Source of the DNA: an uncultured bacterium
Lineage (GTDB): Bacteria > Bacillota > Clostridia > Oscillospirales > Oscillospiraceae
Assembly: GCA_947383145.1 (NCBI GenBank)
Contig: CANDCH010000009.1
Coordinates: forward strand, 1 to 64,000
DNA length: 64,000 bases
Direction of reading: 5' to 3'
Below are positions 23,888 through 32,670 of the stretch, one piece after another. The number at the start of each line of letters is the position of its first letter. Position 1 is the first letter of the stretch. A model generated the notes under the pieces. That model made no database searches. It was given only the letters and a program-made list of their open reading frames with translations, and was not told the DNA's origin. Made by a program: the position numbers and the translations under genes.

Positions 23888-24478
23888 TCACGAACTCACC
23901 GCCCGCCCGATGAGCGTGTCAATCAACCCCGCCACCTGCTCCGGTGGCAGGCCGCAGCCATTTTGCACCCAGCGGTGGATGATCCCGGTGCCCCCCATGT
24001 AGAGATACTGGAGGAAATACTCCCGCTCCTCCGGGGCGCAGGGCAGGGCCAGCTCCGGGGCGATGTCAAAATACCCCTCGATGATCTGCCGCTGCACCGG
24101 CTGGTTGGCGTTGAGGTACTCGTCCCGGTAGACCAGCAGCCGGAACAGCTCCCGGTTGTCCCGGATGTAGGCCAGCATGGGCGCGGTGTCCACTCCACTC
24201 CCCTGATTGATGGCCCGGATGTGGTCCAGCAGGGCCTGGGCCAGCTCGCCCCCCATCTCCTGGTACAAGGCGGGCACATCGTTGTAGTAGGCGTAGAAGG
24301 TGGAGCGGTTCAGCTCCGCCAGCTCGCACAGCTCCTTCACCGTGATGTGCTCTACCGGCTTCTCCTCCAGCAGCTCCAGCAAACTCTCCCGCAGCAGACG
24401 CTTGGTGAGCCGGGTGCGCTGGTTCTCCTGCTTTTGTGCATTTTGTGGAATCTCAGAAAAATGGCGCAAATCCAACAC
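23888..24478 (-). CDS. TetR/AcrR family transcriptional regulator
   Basis: A protein of about 196 residues starting at GTG 24478, chosen because AGAAGGAGAGG lies just upstream; the frame is open further 5' but that part is not protein-like. The N-terminal HTH (LTKRLLRESLLELLEEKP, ITVKELCELAELNRSTFYAYY) is typical; the C-terminal ligand domain resembles TetR_C_8 (DhaS/YfiR-like). It is divergent from the GH3 gene at 24613 and directly upstream of the truncated permease. It may control either; divergent placement favours the GH3 gene. Confidence 0.85.
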   Translation of the reverse strand: MLDLRHFSEIPQNAQKQENQRTRLTKRLLRESLLELLEEKPVEHITVKELCELAELNRSTFYAYYNDVPALYQEMGGELAQALLDHIRAINQGSGVDTAPMLAYIRDNRELFRLLVYRDEYLNANQPVQRQIIEGYFDIAPELALPCAPEEREYFLQYLYMGGTGIIHRWVQNGCGLPPEQVAGLIDTLIGRAVSS

Positions 24479-24612
24479 TTCCTCTCCTTCTGTTGGTTTT
24501 ATATCGTTTATCCCGCATATTGATGGTTGAAAACCAACACTGTGTTTATTACAATACCCCATGCGAGGTAACAATGTCAAGCAAAAAATTCCAACATAAG
24601 GAGAGGATCAGA

Positions 24613-27600
24613 ATGGGGAACGGGAAATCCGCAAAGGGCGGCAATCGGCTGCCCATCGTAATCGTCAGCGTCCTGCTGGTGGTCGCGCTCATCGTCAACG
24701 TGGTGTGCATCCAGATGTTCGCCGCCATCAACGCCTTCATGGCGGCAAACCTCAACAGCCGCCTGCCGGGGGCCCACGGCTCCGCCACGGCGGAGCAGCT
24801 CACCCCGGAACAGGCTAAGGAGGCCGCTTTGGCCATGGCCCAGGAGCTGGCCGCTGAGGGCATCGTCCTGCTGGAGAACCGGGACAACGCCCTGCCCCTG
24901 GAGGGCGGCGCCAAAGTGAACCTGTTCGGCTTTGCCTCCATCTCCCCCCTGTACGGCGGCACGGGCAGCGGCGCCAGCGACACCTCCTCCAACGTGGACC
25001 TGGTGCAGGGCCTCACCAACGCCGGGCTGGAGGTCAACCAGGAGCTGGTGGACTTCTACAAAAACTCCGGCGTGAAACGGGGGGATCAGGCCGGGTTTAC
25101 CGGCTCCAACTTCACCCCCGCCGAGGTGCCCGCGGACAAGTACAGCGATAACCTTCTGGCAAACGCCAAAGCCTTCTCCGACACGGCGGTGGTGATGTTC
25201 TCCCGCATCGGCGGCGAGGGCGGCGACCTGCCCATGGACATGGAGGCGGCGGGCTACCCCCAGGCCGGGGGGAACCGCAGCTACCTGGAGCTCACCCAGG
25301 ACGAGGAGGACCTGCTGGAACTGGTAAAGGCCCAGGGCTTCGGCAAGGTCATCGTGCTCATCAACTCCTCCCACGCCATGGAGCTGGGCTTCCTGGAGGA
25401 CGGCATCGACGCCGCCCTTTGGATCGGCGGCCCCGGCAGCCGGGGCATGGACGCGGTGGGCCAGGTGCTGGCGGGGGCGGTGAACCCCTCCGGGCGGCTC
25501 CCCGACACCTACGCTTACGACCACACCACCGCCCCCGCCTACTGGAACGCGGGCGACTTTACTTACGGCAACCTGGACAAGCGGAACTACGTGGAGTACG
25601 TGGAGGGCATCTACGTGGGCTACCGCTTCTATGAGACCCGCTTCATCGACAACGCCACGGGGGCGTGCGACGAGGCGGCCTACGAAAAGACCGTCCAGTA
25701 CCCCTTCGGCTACGGCCTGAGCTATACCAGCTTTGAACAGGCCATTGAGGACTTCTCCGTGGACAAGGACACCGTCACCATGAAGGTGAAGGTCACCAAT
25801 ACCGGGGACGCGGCGGGCAAGGACGTGGCCCAGGTGTACTTCACCGCCCCCTACACCGTGGGCGGCATTGAGAAGGCCCACGTGGTGCTGGCCGCCTTTG
25901 GCAAGACCGGGCTGCTCCAGCCGGGGGACAGCGAGACGCTGACCCTCACCTTTGCTGTGGACGATATGGCCTCCTACGACGAGAACGGCGCGGGGTGCTA
26001 TGTGCTGGAGGCCGGAACCTATCAAATCAAGCTGATGGCCAACGCCCATGAGGTCATCGACAGCCGGGAGTACACCGTGGAGCAGACCGTCACCTACGGC
26101 GAGGGGAACCCCCGTGGCACCGACCTCACCGCCGCCGTCAATCGCTTTGAGGACGTGTCCAACGGCCAGATCTCCCAATACGTCTCCCGCGCCGACTGGG
26201 AGGGCACCACCCCCAAGGCCCGGCAGGACGGCAAGGCGGCCTCCGACGCCACCGTGTCCGCCCTCACCGCCGGCGCGGTCTATGACAGCGACCCCAGCGC
26301 CCCGGCCATCACCTTCGCCAGCAATGGCCTCACTCTGGAGGACATGGCGGGGCTTCCCTACGACGACCCCAAGTGGGAAAAGCTGCTGGAACAGCTCAGC
26401 GTGGAGGACATGACCAACATGATCTCCAACGGCGGCTGGTCCACCCCCGAGGTCGCCAGCGTGGGCAAGCCCGCCACCAACGACCTGGACGGCCCCGCGG
26501 GCATCAACAGCCTGGTCAGCGACCTGAAGGGCGTGGCCTACCCCAGCGAGGCGCTGATCGGCGCGTCCTGGAACCAGGAGCTTTTGGAAAACTTCGGCCA
26601 CACCTTCGGCGCGGAGGCCACCGCCAACCACGTGGTAGGCCTGTACGCCCCCGCCGTGAACATCCACCGCACCCCCTACTCCGGGCGGAACTTTGAGTAC
26701 TACTCCGAGGACGCCCTTCTGTCCGGCAAGCTGGGCGCGGCCATGGTCCGGGGCTACGCCAGCCAGGGCGTGTACGCCTACGTGAAGCACTTCGCCCTCA
26801 ACGACCAGGAGAGCAACCGCCTGTCCATCTCCGTGTGGTCCAACGAACAGGCCATGCGGGAGCTGTACCTGAAAGCCTTCGAGGTGGTGGTGAAGGAGGG
26901 CAGGACCACTGCCATGATGAGCAGCTACAGCTACCTGGGCAATACCTGGGCGGGGGCCAGCCGGGCCCTGCTCACTGACGTGCTCCGGGACGAGTGGGGC
27001 TTCCAGGGCACGGTGGTCACCGACTCCGCCATGGGCAATACCAGCTGGATGGACATCAATCTGGCCCTGCGGGCCGGGGGCGACATGATGCTGTGCCTCA
27101 TGGGCGTGAACCTGGACAGCGGCACCAACACCGCCCAGCAGGAGATGCGCCGGGCCTGCCACAACATCCTCTACACCCAGGCCAACAGCGCCGCCGTGGC
27201 CGCCGCGGCGGACACCTCCCCCTACTGGCTGGTGCTGCTGGTGGTGCTGGACACCGCTGTGATCGCCGCCGCCCTGTTCGTGTTCCTGGGCCGGACCAAG
27301 CTCAAGGAAAAGCTGAATATCGGCGTGAAGATCGGCATCGTCGCGGCGCTGGCCGCCGTGCTGGCGCTCATCTTCTGGGCCTGCTTCTTCCGCTCTGCCG
27401 GGGTGGCCGCCGCCGACCCCAACGCCTCCCAGGATGTGCCCGCCCAGTCTGAGGAGCCTGTCCAGACCGACGCGCCCGCCCCCTCCGAGCCGCCCGCCCA
27501 GGCCGGGGACGTGTTCCTCCAGATGGACGGCGCGGGGATCGACGGCAACGACTGGCTGAAATGCCACGCCACCCTCCTCAGCGACGGCACCTTTACGATT

Positions 27601-28398
27601 ACTGTGGACTACAATGCGGAGAACGCCGGGATCGAGACGGACAGCGGCGCCTGGACGGAGAACGGGGACGGCTCCCTGGCCCTCACCGGGACACGGGACT
27701 TCACCGCCACCCTGGCGGATGGGGCGTACACCATGGAGGTGCTGAATACCGAGACCAGCATCACCTGTCTGCTCACCGGGACTGCTGGCGGTGGGGTCCA
27801 GCCCAACGGCGACGTGTTCGCCCAGCTGGACGGCGCCGGCGTGGGCGAGGAAAATGTCTGGCTGAAATGCCACGTCACCCTGCGCAACGACGGCACCTTC
27901 ACTGTGACGGTAGACTACAATGCCGAGAATGCTGGGATTGAGACAGACAGCGGCACTTGGACGGAAAATGAGGACGGCTCCCTGGCCCTCACCGGCACGC
28001 GGGATTTCACTGTCACCCTGGCCGATGGGGTGTATGCCATGGAGTTTGTCAACGCCGAGACCAGCATCCCCTGCGCCGTCACCGGGACGGCCAATGTGGG
28101 TCCGGCCAAGCCTGACGGCGTGTTCGCCCAGCTGGACGGCGCGGGGATCGACGGCAACGATTGGCTGAAATGCCACGCCACCCTGCTGACCGACGGCACC
28201 TTTACGATCACGGTGGACTATAATGCGGAAAACTCCGGCATCGAGACGGACAGCGGCGCCTGGACGGAAAATGAGGACGGCTCCCTGGCCCTCACCGGCA
28301 CCCGGGACTTCACCGTCACCCTGGCCGACGGGGTGTATACCTTGGAGGTCACCAACGCCGAAACCGGGATCGTGTGCCAGTTGAGCGGAAACGCCTGA
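24613..28398 (+). CDS. Membrane-anchored GH3 glycosidase with permuted domains and three C-terminal repeats
   Basis: A 1261-residue protein. Residues 13-36 are a membrane anchor. The GH3 C-terminal alpha/beta domain comes first (about 70-370, EGIVLLENRDNALPLEGG), then a fibronectin-III-like domain (about 380-470), then the GH3 TIM barrel (about 590-850, YVKHFALNDQES; likely nucleophile Asp804 in TVVTDSAM). This swapped order is known for Ruminococcus albus-type beta-glucosidases. Two membrane helices (about 870-926) follow, then three ~100-residue repeats from about 966, 1067 and 1169. ATG 24613 has AAGGAGAGG upstream. It is predicted to hydrolyse beta-linked glycosides or glycan ends at the cell surface. 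Confidence 0.88.
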   Translation: MGNGKSAKGGNRLPIVIVSVLLVVALIVNVVCIQMFAAINAFMAANLNSRLPGAHGSATAEQLTPEQAKEAALAMAQELAAEGIVLLENRDNALPLEGGAKVNLFGFASISPLYGGTGSGASDTSSNVDLVQGLTNAGLEVNQELVDFYKNSGVKRGDQAGFTGSNFTPAEVPADKYSDNLLANAKAFSDTAVVMFSRIGGEGGDLPMDMEAAGYPQAGGNRSYLELTQDEEDLLELVKAQGFGKVIVLINSSHAMELGFLEDGIDAALWIGGPGSRGMDAVGQVLAGAVNPSGRLPDTYAYDHTTAPAYWNAGDFTYGNLDKRNYVEYVEGIYVGYRFYETRFIDNATGACDEAAYEKTVQYPFGYGLSYTSFEQAIEDFSVDKDTVTMKVKVTNTGDAAGKDVAQVYFTAPYTVGGIEKAHVVLAAFGKTGLLQPGDSETLTLTFAVDDMASYDENGAGCYVLEAGTYQIKLMANAHEVIDSREYTVEQTVTYGEGNPRGTDLTAAVNRFEDVSNGQISQYVSRADWEGTTPKARQDGKAASDATVSALTAGAVYDSDPSAPAITFASNGLTLEDMAGLPYDDPKWEKLLEQLSVEDMTNMISNGGWSTPEVASVGKPATNDLDGPAGINSLVSDLKGVAYPSEALIGASWNQELLENFGHTFGAEATANHVVGLYAPAVNIHRTPYSGRNFEYYSEDALLSGKLGAAMVRGYASQGVYAYVKHFALNDQESNRLSISVWSNEQAMRELYLKAFEVVVKEGRTTAMMSSYSYLGNTWAGASRALLTDVLRDEWGFQGTVVTDSAMGNTSWMDINLALRAGGDMMLCLMGVNLDSGTNTAQQEMRRACHNILYTQANSAAVAAAADTSPYWLVLLVVLDTAVIAAALFVFLGRTKLKEKLNIGVKIGIVAALAAVLALIFWACFFRSAGVAAADPNASQDVPAQSEEPVQTDAPAPSEPPAQAGDVFLQMDGAGIDGNDWLKCHATLLSDGTFTITVDYNAENAGIETDSGAWTENGDGSLALTGTRDFTATLADGAYTMEVLNTETSITCLLTGTAGGGVQPNGDVFAQLDGAGVGEENVWLKCHVTLRNDGTFTVTVDYNAENAGIETDSGTWTENEDGSLALTGTRDFTVTLADGVYAMEFVNAETSIPCAVTGTANVGPAKPDGVFAQLDGAGIDGNDWLKCHATLLTDGTFTITVDYNAENSGIETDSGAWTENEDGSLALTGTRDFTVTLADGVYTLEVTNAETGIVCQLSGNA
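27508..28395 (+). repeat. Three in-frame tandem repeats of about 300 bp
   Basis: Units begin at 27508, 27811 and 28117. Each encodes DGAG...WLKCHxTL, DGTFTxTVDYNAEN, IETDSGxWTEN and GSLALTGTRDF. Nucleotide identity between units is high, so they are recent duplications. The domain looks like a small beta-sandwich of unknown type, possibly glycan-binding. Confidence 0.85.
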
Positions 28399-28464
28399 CG
28401 GTTGGCAAGCTGCTTCCTACGACAGAACGGCCGATGCTTCGCGGCCTGTTCTCCCCATTCACAG

Positions 28465-28500
28465 TCAGCCCCCTCCCCGTATACGCTGGGAGGGGGCTGA
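28465..28500 (+). terminator. Hairpin after the first GH3 gene
   Basis: A 13-bp perfect GC-rich stem (28465-28477 with 28488-28500) follows 67 bp after the stop. It has no T tract, so it may be a transcript-stabilising hairpin rather than a terminator. Confidence 0.5.
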
Positions 28501-28799
28501 CGCATTTGACAGCTTCAAAACCCATCTGTATATCCGTATTCGACACGCAGGCCGCACAGAGCAAAAGATTCTCCCAGGCGATTTGGCCAGATATGATAAA
28601 GCGTGCAATGGCCGTGTCATTGTGGCGATGAAAGATCGGCCCCGAGTGGGCCGCCTTCACGGACTGCCACACAATCCCCAAAGCATATTGGTTGGGCACG
28701 GTTCCCCCGCCGGCAGCCGGGAAATAACCATACCAGCCGCACCCGCCTTTCACAAAAATACAGGGCGGCCAGCCTTCCGGCTGACCGCCCACTGAGGAG
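28501..28799. other. Intergenic region between convergent GH3 genes
   Basis: No convincing gene is present. A minus-strand open stretch (about 28520-28780, WPPCIFVKGGCGWYG, RHNDTAIARF) has somewhat protein-like composition and could be decayed coding sequence, but I cannot identify it. Confidence 0.35.
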
Positions 28800-28830
28800 A
28801 ACTGGCTGGCTTGCAAACAGCCAGTTTTAT
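28800..28830 (+). terminator. Rho-independent terminator between convergent genes
   Basis: AACTGGCTG (28800-28808) pairs with CAGCCAGTT (28818-28826) and is followed by TTTATT. Confidence 0.7.
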
Positions 28831-28908
28831 TATCTTCCGATGCCCGGTAGTTCAAAGACATCAGAGATGCGGCAAAAGAGAGAGGCGCAACGCCGGCACT
28901 TTATCGGT

Positions 28909-31900
28909 TTATTTGGAGATTTTCTTTTTCCGCTGCATCTCATATACCACGGCCCAGGCCACGCTGGCCAGCAGCAGCGCGCCGGACGCAATTTCCACAG
29001 TCACCAGAGCCCGGTGCCACCAGGGCATGACGGGGACCATTTTGGTGCCCGGGGCAATGCCGTTCATGGCGTTGGAGTTGGCCACGGAATAGCAGATGCG
29101 CTTGGCGGCCAGGCGCATGGCCTGGGCCATCGCGGCATAATCCCCGTTCCCCGAGCCATCGGGGCGGTAGGCGTCAAACTGGGCCTCCTCACCGGAGCCA
29201 TCGGGAATATCGCAGCCGCCGGTGTAAACGCCATAGGCCAGCTCAAAATAGGGAGAGTTGTCCTGCTTGCCGTTCATGTCGGTGTACATATCGGTAACGA
29301 TGATGCCCTTCATGCCGCACTCGCCCCGGAGGAAGGACTGGCCCAGCACCCCGTCGGAGGGACCGGCAATCGTACCGATGCGGGCGAAGGAGGCCATGGT
29401 GTTGGAGGCCCCTCCGATGGTGATGGGCAGCTCGAAGGCCCGCAGGTAGATCTCCCGGAGGGCCTGCTCGGTCACCCACACGCCCACGCCGTGGCGGGCG
29501 GACTCCTGGTCGTTGACCACGCAGTGCTTGTTGTAGACGTGGACGCCCTTCTCCTCGATTCCGGCGCACTCAGCGGCAGCCATCAGGCCGGTGAGCATAC
29601 CGTCCTCGCTGTAATACTCCGCCGTGCGGCCCAGGTAGGGACTGCGGTGGATGTTGGCCCCGATGCCGTACAGGCCGGCGCAGCCGCACCAGATGCCGTC
29701 CTCCCCGATGATCCTGCCGGCGCGGTAGGCCACATCCCGGTTGAAGCTGGCGGCGACGATGCCGTTGGCGGGGAAAGCGGTGGTCTTCAATTTGCCGTTG
29801 GGGTCGCCCTGCTCAGTGACGTTGCCTTCAGCGTCCACATGGCCCGCCTTGACCTCGTCCCGGTAGACGCGGCCCTCCTTCTGCTGGTTGTAGCGGAGGT
29901 TGAACCCATTGGGGCCGTTCTCATCATTGGTCTCCGGCTTGCCGATGGACTCCACCAGGGCGGTGTTGTGGTAGCCGGTGCTCACCAGGGTGGCCAGCTC
30001 GTCCCAGGTCAGCTGGTCGATGAAGGTATCCCACAGGGGGTCGTCCAGGTCGATGGGATTGCCCTCGCTGTCGGCGCGCATATCCACCAGGCTGATGCCC
30101 GCGGACTTGCCCATGGTGGGATAGGCCGTTTTTTCGCCGTCCTTGGGCAGCGGGATGCCGTACTCCACCGGGCACTGCTTGAGGATGTCGTTGGCCATCT
30201 CCTGGGTGGCGTGGAGCTTGGGCACGCCGTTCACCCGGTCCAGGGACACGGTGCCCGCCCAGTCGGCCCGGTCATAGTAGCGCACGCCGTTGTCGCCCCG
30301 GCCGCTGTAGCGGTTGATATCGCCGTAGTCAAACAGGTTGACGATGGGGTTTCCGGTGGCGTCGGAGAAGGCGTATTTCTCGGTGTTCAAATCCAGATTG
30401 AACTTGGCGGTCAAAGCCTGGTCCCCGGCGCCCACCAGCCTGACCGCGTCCGCGCCCTTGGCCAGCAGGACGTTGTTCACCGCCTGGTGCGCGTCAGCGG
30501 CGGCGGTGAGGTAGTAGTCGCCGGGCATGAGCACATAGGTGCCCGCGCCGTACACGTCATAGGAGGCGAAATACTTCTCGTCCACCGTCACCTTGACGGT
30601 CTCGGTCTCGCCGGGGGCCAGAATCTTCGTCTTGCCGAACTCCACCAGCTCCACGGCGGGCACCTGAATCTGGTTCTGCTTGGCGTAGTCGCCGTAGGGC
30701 TTGGAGACATAGAACTGGACCGTCTCCTTACCGGAATACTGGCTGCCGGTATTGGTCACGTCCACGGAGAGCGTGTAACCGCGGTCGCCCGTTTTCTCGG
30801 CTTTGAAGTTGCCGTAGGAGAACTCCGTATAGCTTCTGCCGTGGCCAAAGGGGAAGGCCACCACCTGGCTGTAATCGAAGTCGCCCACGTTGGCGGATCC
30901 CATCACCGCGTCCTCGTATCGGGTCTCGGTGTAGCGGTAGCCCAGGTACATCCCCTCCTGGTAGACGGTATAGGCGTGAAGGGTGGGCTCGGGCACGAAC
31001 ATATTGCCCTGCTTGCTGAGGATGCCGTACTTGTCCGCGTCGGCATACTCCCAGTAGCCGTAGTTGACGTTGACGGGATTCATCTCGTGGCTCGTCCAGA
31101 AGGTGTCGGTGAGCTTGCCGGAGGGAACGTACTCGCCGGTGAGCAGCTTGCCCACGGCGGAGCCGCCGTTCTGGCCCAGAGTGCCCACCCACAGGGCGGC
31201 GTCGATGCCGTACTGGGGATCGTTGATGAAGCCGGCGGACACCATGCTGGCGCCGTTGTAAATGAAGACGAGCTTCTGGAATACGCCCTGCTCTTTAAGG
31301 GCTTTCAGCCCTTTGAGGGTGTCCATCTCCTTTTGGGTCAGGTGGAGGAAGTCGCCGTTGTAGCCGTCGGTGGCGCTGTCCTTGCTCAGGTCGGAACCCT
31401 CGCCGCCCACGCGGCCGATGATGTAGACGGCGGCGTCGCCGTAGGCGGCAAAGCTGCCGCCCGCCTCCTGCTCCACCATGTCCCAGGGCACGCCGCCGAT
31501 GTAGATGCCCTCGCTGCCCGCCCAGCCGGCGCTGTAGCGGCGGAAATGTATGGCGTCATCGTAGGGTTCGCCGGCAATCCCCTGCCAGAAGTTTCCCGGG
31601 TCCGGGGCGGCGTACCAGGCGTTGGCGTCCAGATATCTCTCCTTCAGCGTGGGATTGAGCTCCAGCCCGGCGGCCTCAAAACCGCTGTAGAAGCTCACCG
31701 CCTTGGAGGCGTCCACCGCGCCAGAGCCCGTGCCGCCGTAGATGGGGTCGGCGGAGGTGACGCCGAACACGCTGACTTTGTTCCCAGCGGCCAGGGGCAG
31801 GGCGTCGTTGTCGTTCTTCAGCAGGACGGCGCCCTCCGCCATGACCTCCTCGGTCATGGCCGCGCCCGCCTCAATGAGAGAGGCCAGGTCGCTGTAATCG

Positions 31901-32097
31901 GATTTGTAGTATTCCGTGTCCATATTGGCGGCGTCCGGGTTGGTCACCAGCTCAAAGGAGGCGGTACCCAGGGCGCTGTTGATGGCGTCCGCGTTTTCCA
32001 GGGCGATGACGGTGCCGGTGCAGGAGACGCCGAACACCAGGGTCAGCGCCACGATGGCAATGCGCTGGAGCAGCTTCACGATCTTGTTGGTTTTCAT
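28909..32097 (-). CDS. Membrane-anchored GH3 glycosidase with permuted domains, second gene
   Basis: A 1062-residue protein. An N-terminal membrane segment or signal (about 10-33) is followed by the GH3 C-terminal domain (about 80-420, EGAVLLKNDNDALPL), a fibronectin-III-like domain, then the TIM barrel (YNKHCVVNDQES; likely nucleophile in GIIVTDMYTD). A single C-terminal membrane helix and a basic tail (YEMQRKKKISK) close it. It has the same permuted order as the gene at 24613 but lacks the C-terminal repeats. ATG 32097 lies 4 bp downstream of the small membrane protein stop, so they are co-transcribed. Surface glycan degradation is inferred. Confidence 0.88.
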   Translation of the reverse strand: MKTNKIVKLLQRIAIVALTLVFGVSCTGTVIALENADAINSALGTASFELVTNPDAANMDTEYYKSDYSDLASLIEAGAAMTEEVMAEGAVLLKNDNDALPLAAGNKVSVFGVTSADPIYGGTGSGAVDASKAVSFYSGFEAAGLELNPTLKERYLDANAWYAAPDPGNFWQGIAGEPYDDAIHFRRYSAGWAGSEGIYIGGVPWDMVEQEAGGSFAAYGDAAVYIIGRVGGEGSDLSKDSATDGYNGDFLHLTQKEMDTLKGLKALKEQGVFQKLVFIYNGASMVSAGFINDPQYGIDAALWVGTLGQNGGSAVGKLLTGEYVPSGKLTDTFWTSHEMNPVNVNYGYWEYADADKYGILSKQGNMFVPEPTLHAYTVYQEGMYLGYRYTETRYEDAVMGSANVGDFDYSQVVAFPFGHGRSYTEFSYGNFKAEKTGDRGYTLSVDVTNTGSQYSGKETVQFYVSKPYGDYAKQNQIQVPAVELVEFGKTKILAPGETETVKVTVDEKYFASYDVYGAGTYVLMPGDYYLTAAADAHQAVNNVLLAKGADAVRLVGAGDQALTAKFNLDLNTEKYAFSDATGNPIVNLFDYGDINRYSGRGDNGVRYYDRADWAGTVSLDRVNGVPKLHATQEMANDILKQCPVEYGIPLPKDGEKTAYPTMGKSAGISLVDMRADSEGNPIDLDDPLWDTFIDQLTWDELATLVSTGYHNTALVESIGKPETNDENGPNGFNLRYNQQKEGRVYRDEVKAGHVDAEGNVTEQGDPNGKLKTTAFPANGIVAASFNRDVAYRAGRIIGEDGIWCGCAGLYGIGANIHRSPYLGRTAEYYSEDGMLTGLMAAAECAGIEEKGVHVYNKHCVVNDQESARHGVGVWVTEQALREIYLRAFELPITIGGASNTMASFARIGTIAGPSDGVLGQSFLRGECGMKGIIVTDMYTDMNGKQDNSPYFELAYGVYTGGCDIPDGSGEEAQFDAYRPDGSGNGDYAAMAQAMRLAAKRICYSVANSNAMNGIAPGTKMVPVMPWWHRALVTVEIASGALLLASVAWAVVYEMQRKKKISK

Positions 32098-32101
32098 GGC
32101 G

Positions 32102-32509
32102 TCAGTCCTCCTCCTTGGTCTGCTTTAGGAACACATTGATGATATTTGCGGCCAGCAGCCCCACAAACATCACGGTGCACAGCAGGAACTGCCAGTTGAA
32201 CGTGGAGGCCTGTATGCCCACCATGACGATGGACACGTAGAAGTAGATGCCGTAGACGTAGAACAGCAGCCCGATGAAGTCGGCCAGGGCCAGCACCGCA
32301 TAGGACCACTTGGCCAGTCCGGTGAAGGCCAGGATCAGGGCGGCGGCCGCGCCGCCCAGCATAATGCCCGCCGCGGGCCAGGACATATACCGGGAGCCGT
32401 TGTACAGCGCCGTGTAGATCAGCGCCGCCGCCACGCTCAACGCGGTCAGCGCCAGCGTGACATAAAAGCCATAGCTTTTATCCTTGAGAAGTCCTTTGAT
32501 CTTTCCCAT
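32102..32509 (-). CDS. Small four-helix membrane protein
   Basis: A 135-residue hydrophobic protein with four predicted membrane helices (about 13-33, 43-63, 68-92, 98-124) and a charged C-terminus (KQTKEED). ATG 32509 has AAAAGGGGG upstream; the open frame further upstream is not protein-like. It directly precedes the second GH3 gene and may help locate or export it. I do not recognise the family. Confidence 0.75.
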   Translation of the reverse strand: MGKIKGLLKDKSYGFYVTLALTALSVAAALIYTALYNGSRYMSWPAAGIMLGGAAAALILAFTGLAKWSYAVLALADFIGLLFYVYGIYFYVSIVMVGIQASTFNWQFLLCTVMFVGLLAANIINVFLKQTKEED

Positions 32510-32618
32510 GTTTGTTCCCCCTTTTCTGGATCGCGCGGCGGCTGGCCCCGGACGCGCCAAAGCTCCCCCCCCTTCTCTGCCTGATTGGCCCTTGCCGCGC
32601 TCTGTTGTCTGGACCGTA

Positions 32619-32653
32619 ACAAAAAATGCGGTTCCCATCAACGGGAACCGCAT
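32619..32653 (-). terminator. Terminator of the LytTR/kinase operon
   Basis: An 11-bp perfect stem (32626-32636 with 32643-32653) is followed on the minus strand by TTTTTT. It lies 18 bp after the kinase stop. Confidence 0.9.
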
Positions 32654-32670
32654 AATCAGTCGATTTTACA

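Noticed and set aside
22883-24523. 546-codon plus-strand frame over the permease and TetR genes
   Set aside because: Antisense shadow; the minus-strand frames carry FtsX and TetR motifs.
24577-28176. Very long open frame on the minus strand opposite the first GH3 gene
   Set aside because: It is rich in Gly/Val/His/Arg and mirrors the codon structure of the GH3 gene; it is a GC-bias artefact with no motifs.
28603-32139. Very long open frame on the plus strand opposite the second GH3 gene
   Set aside because: Same antisense artefact; composition is not protein-like and there is no ribosome-binding site.
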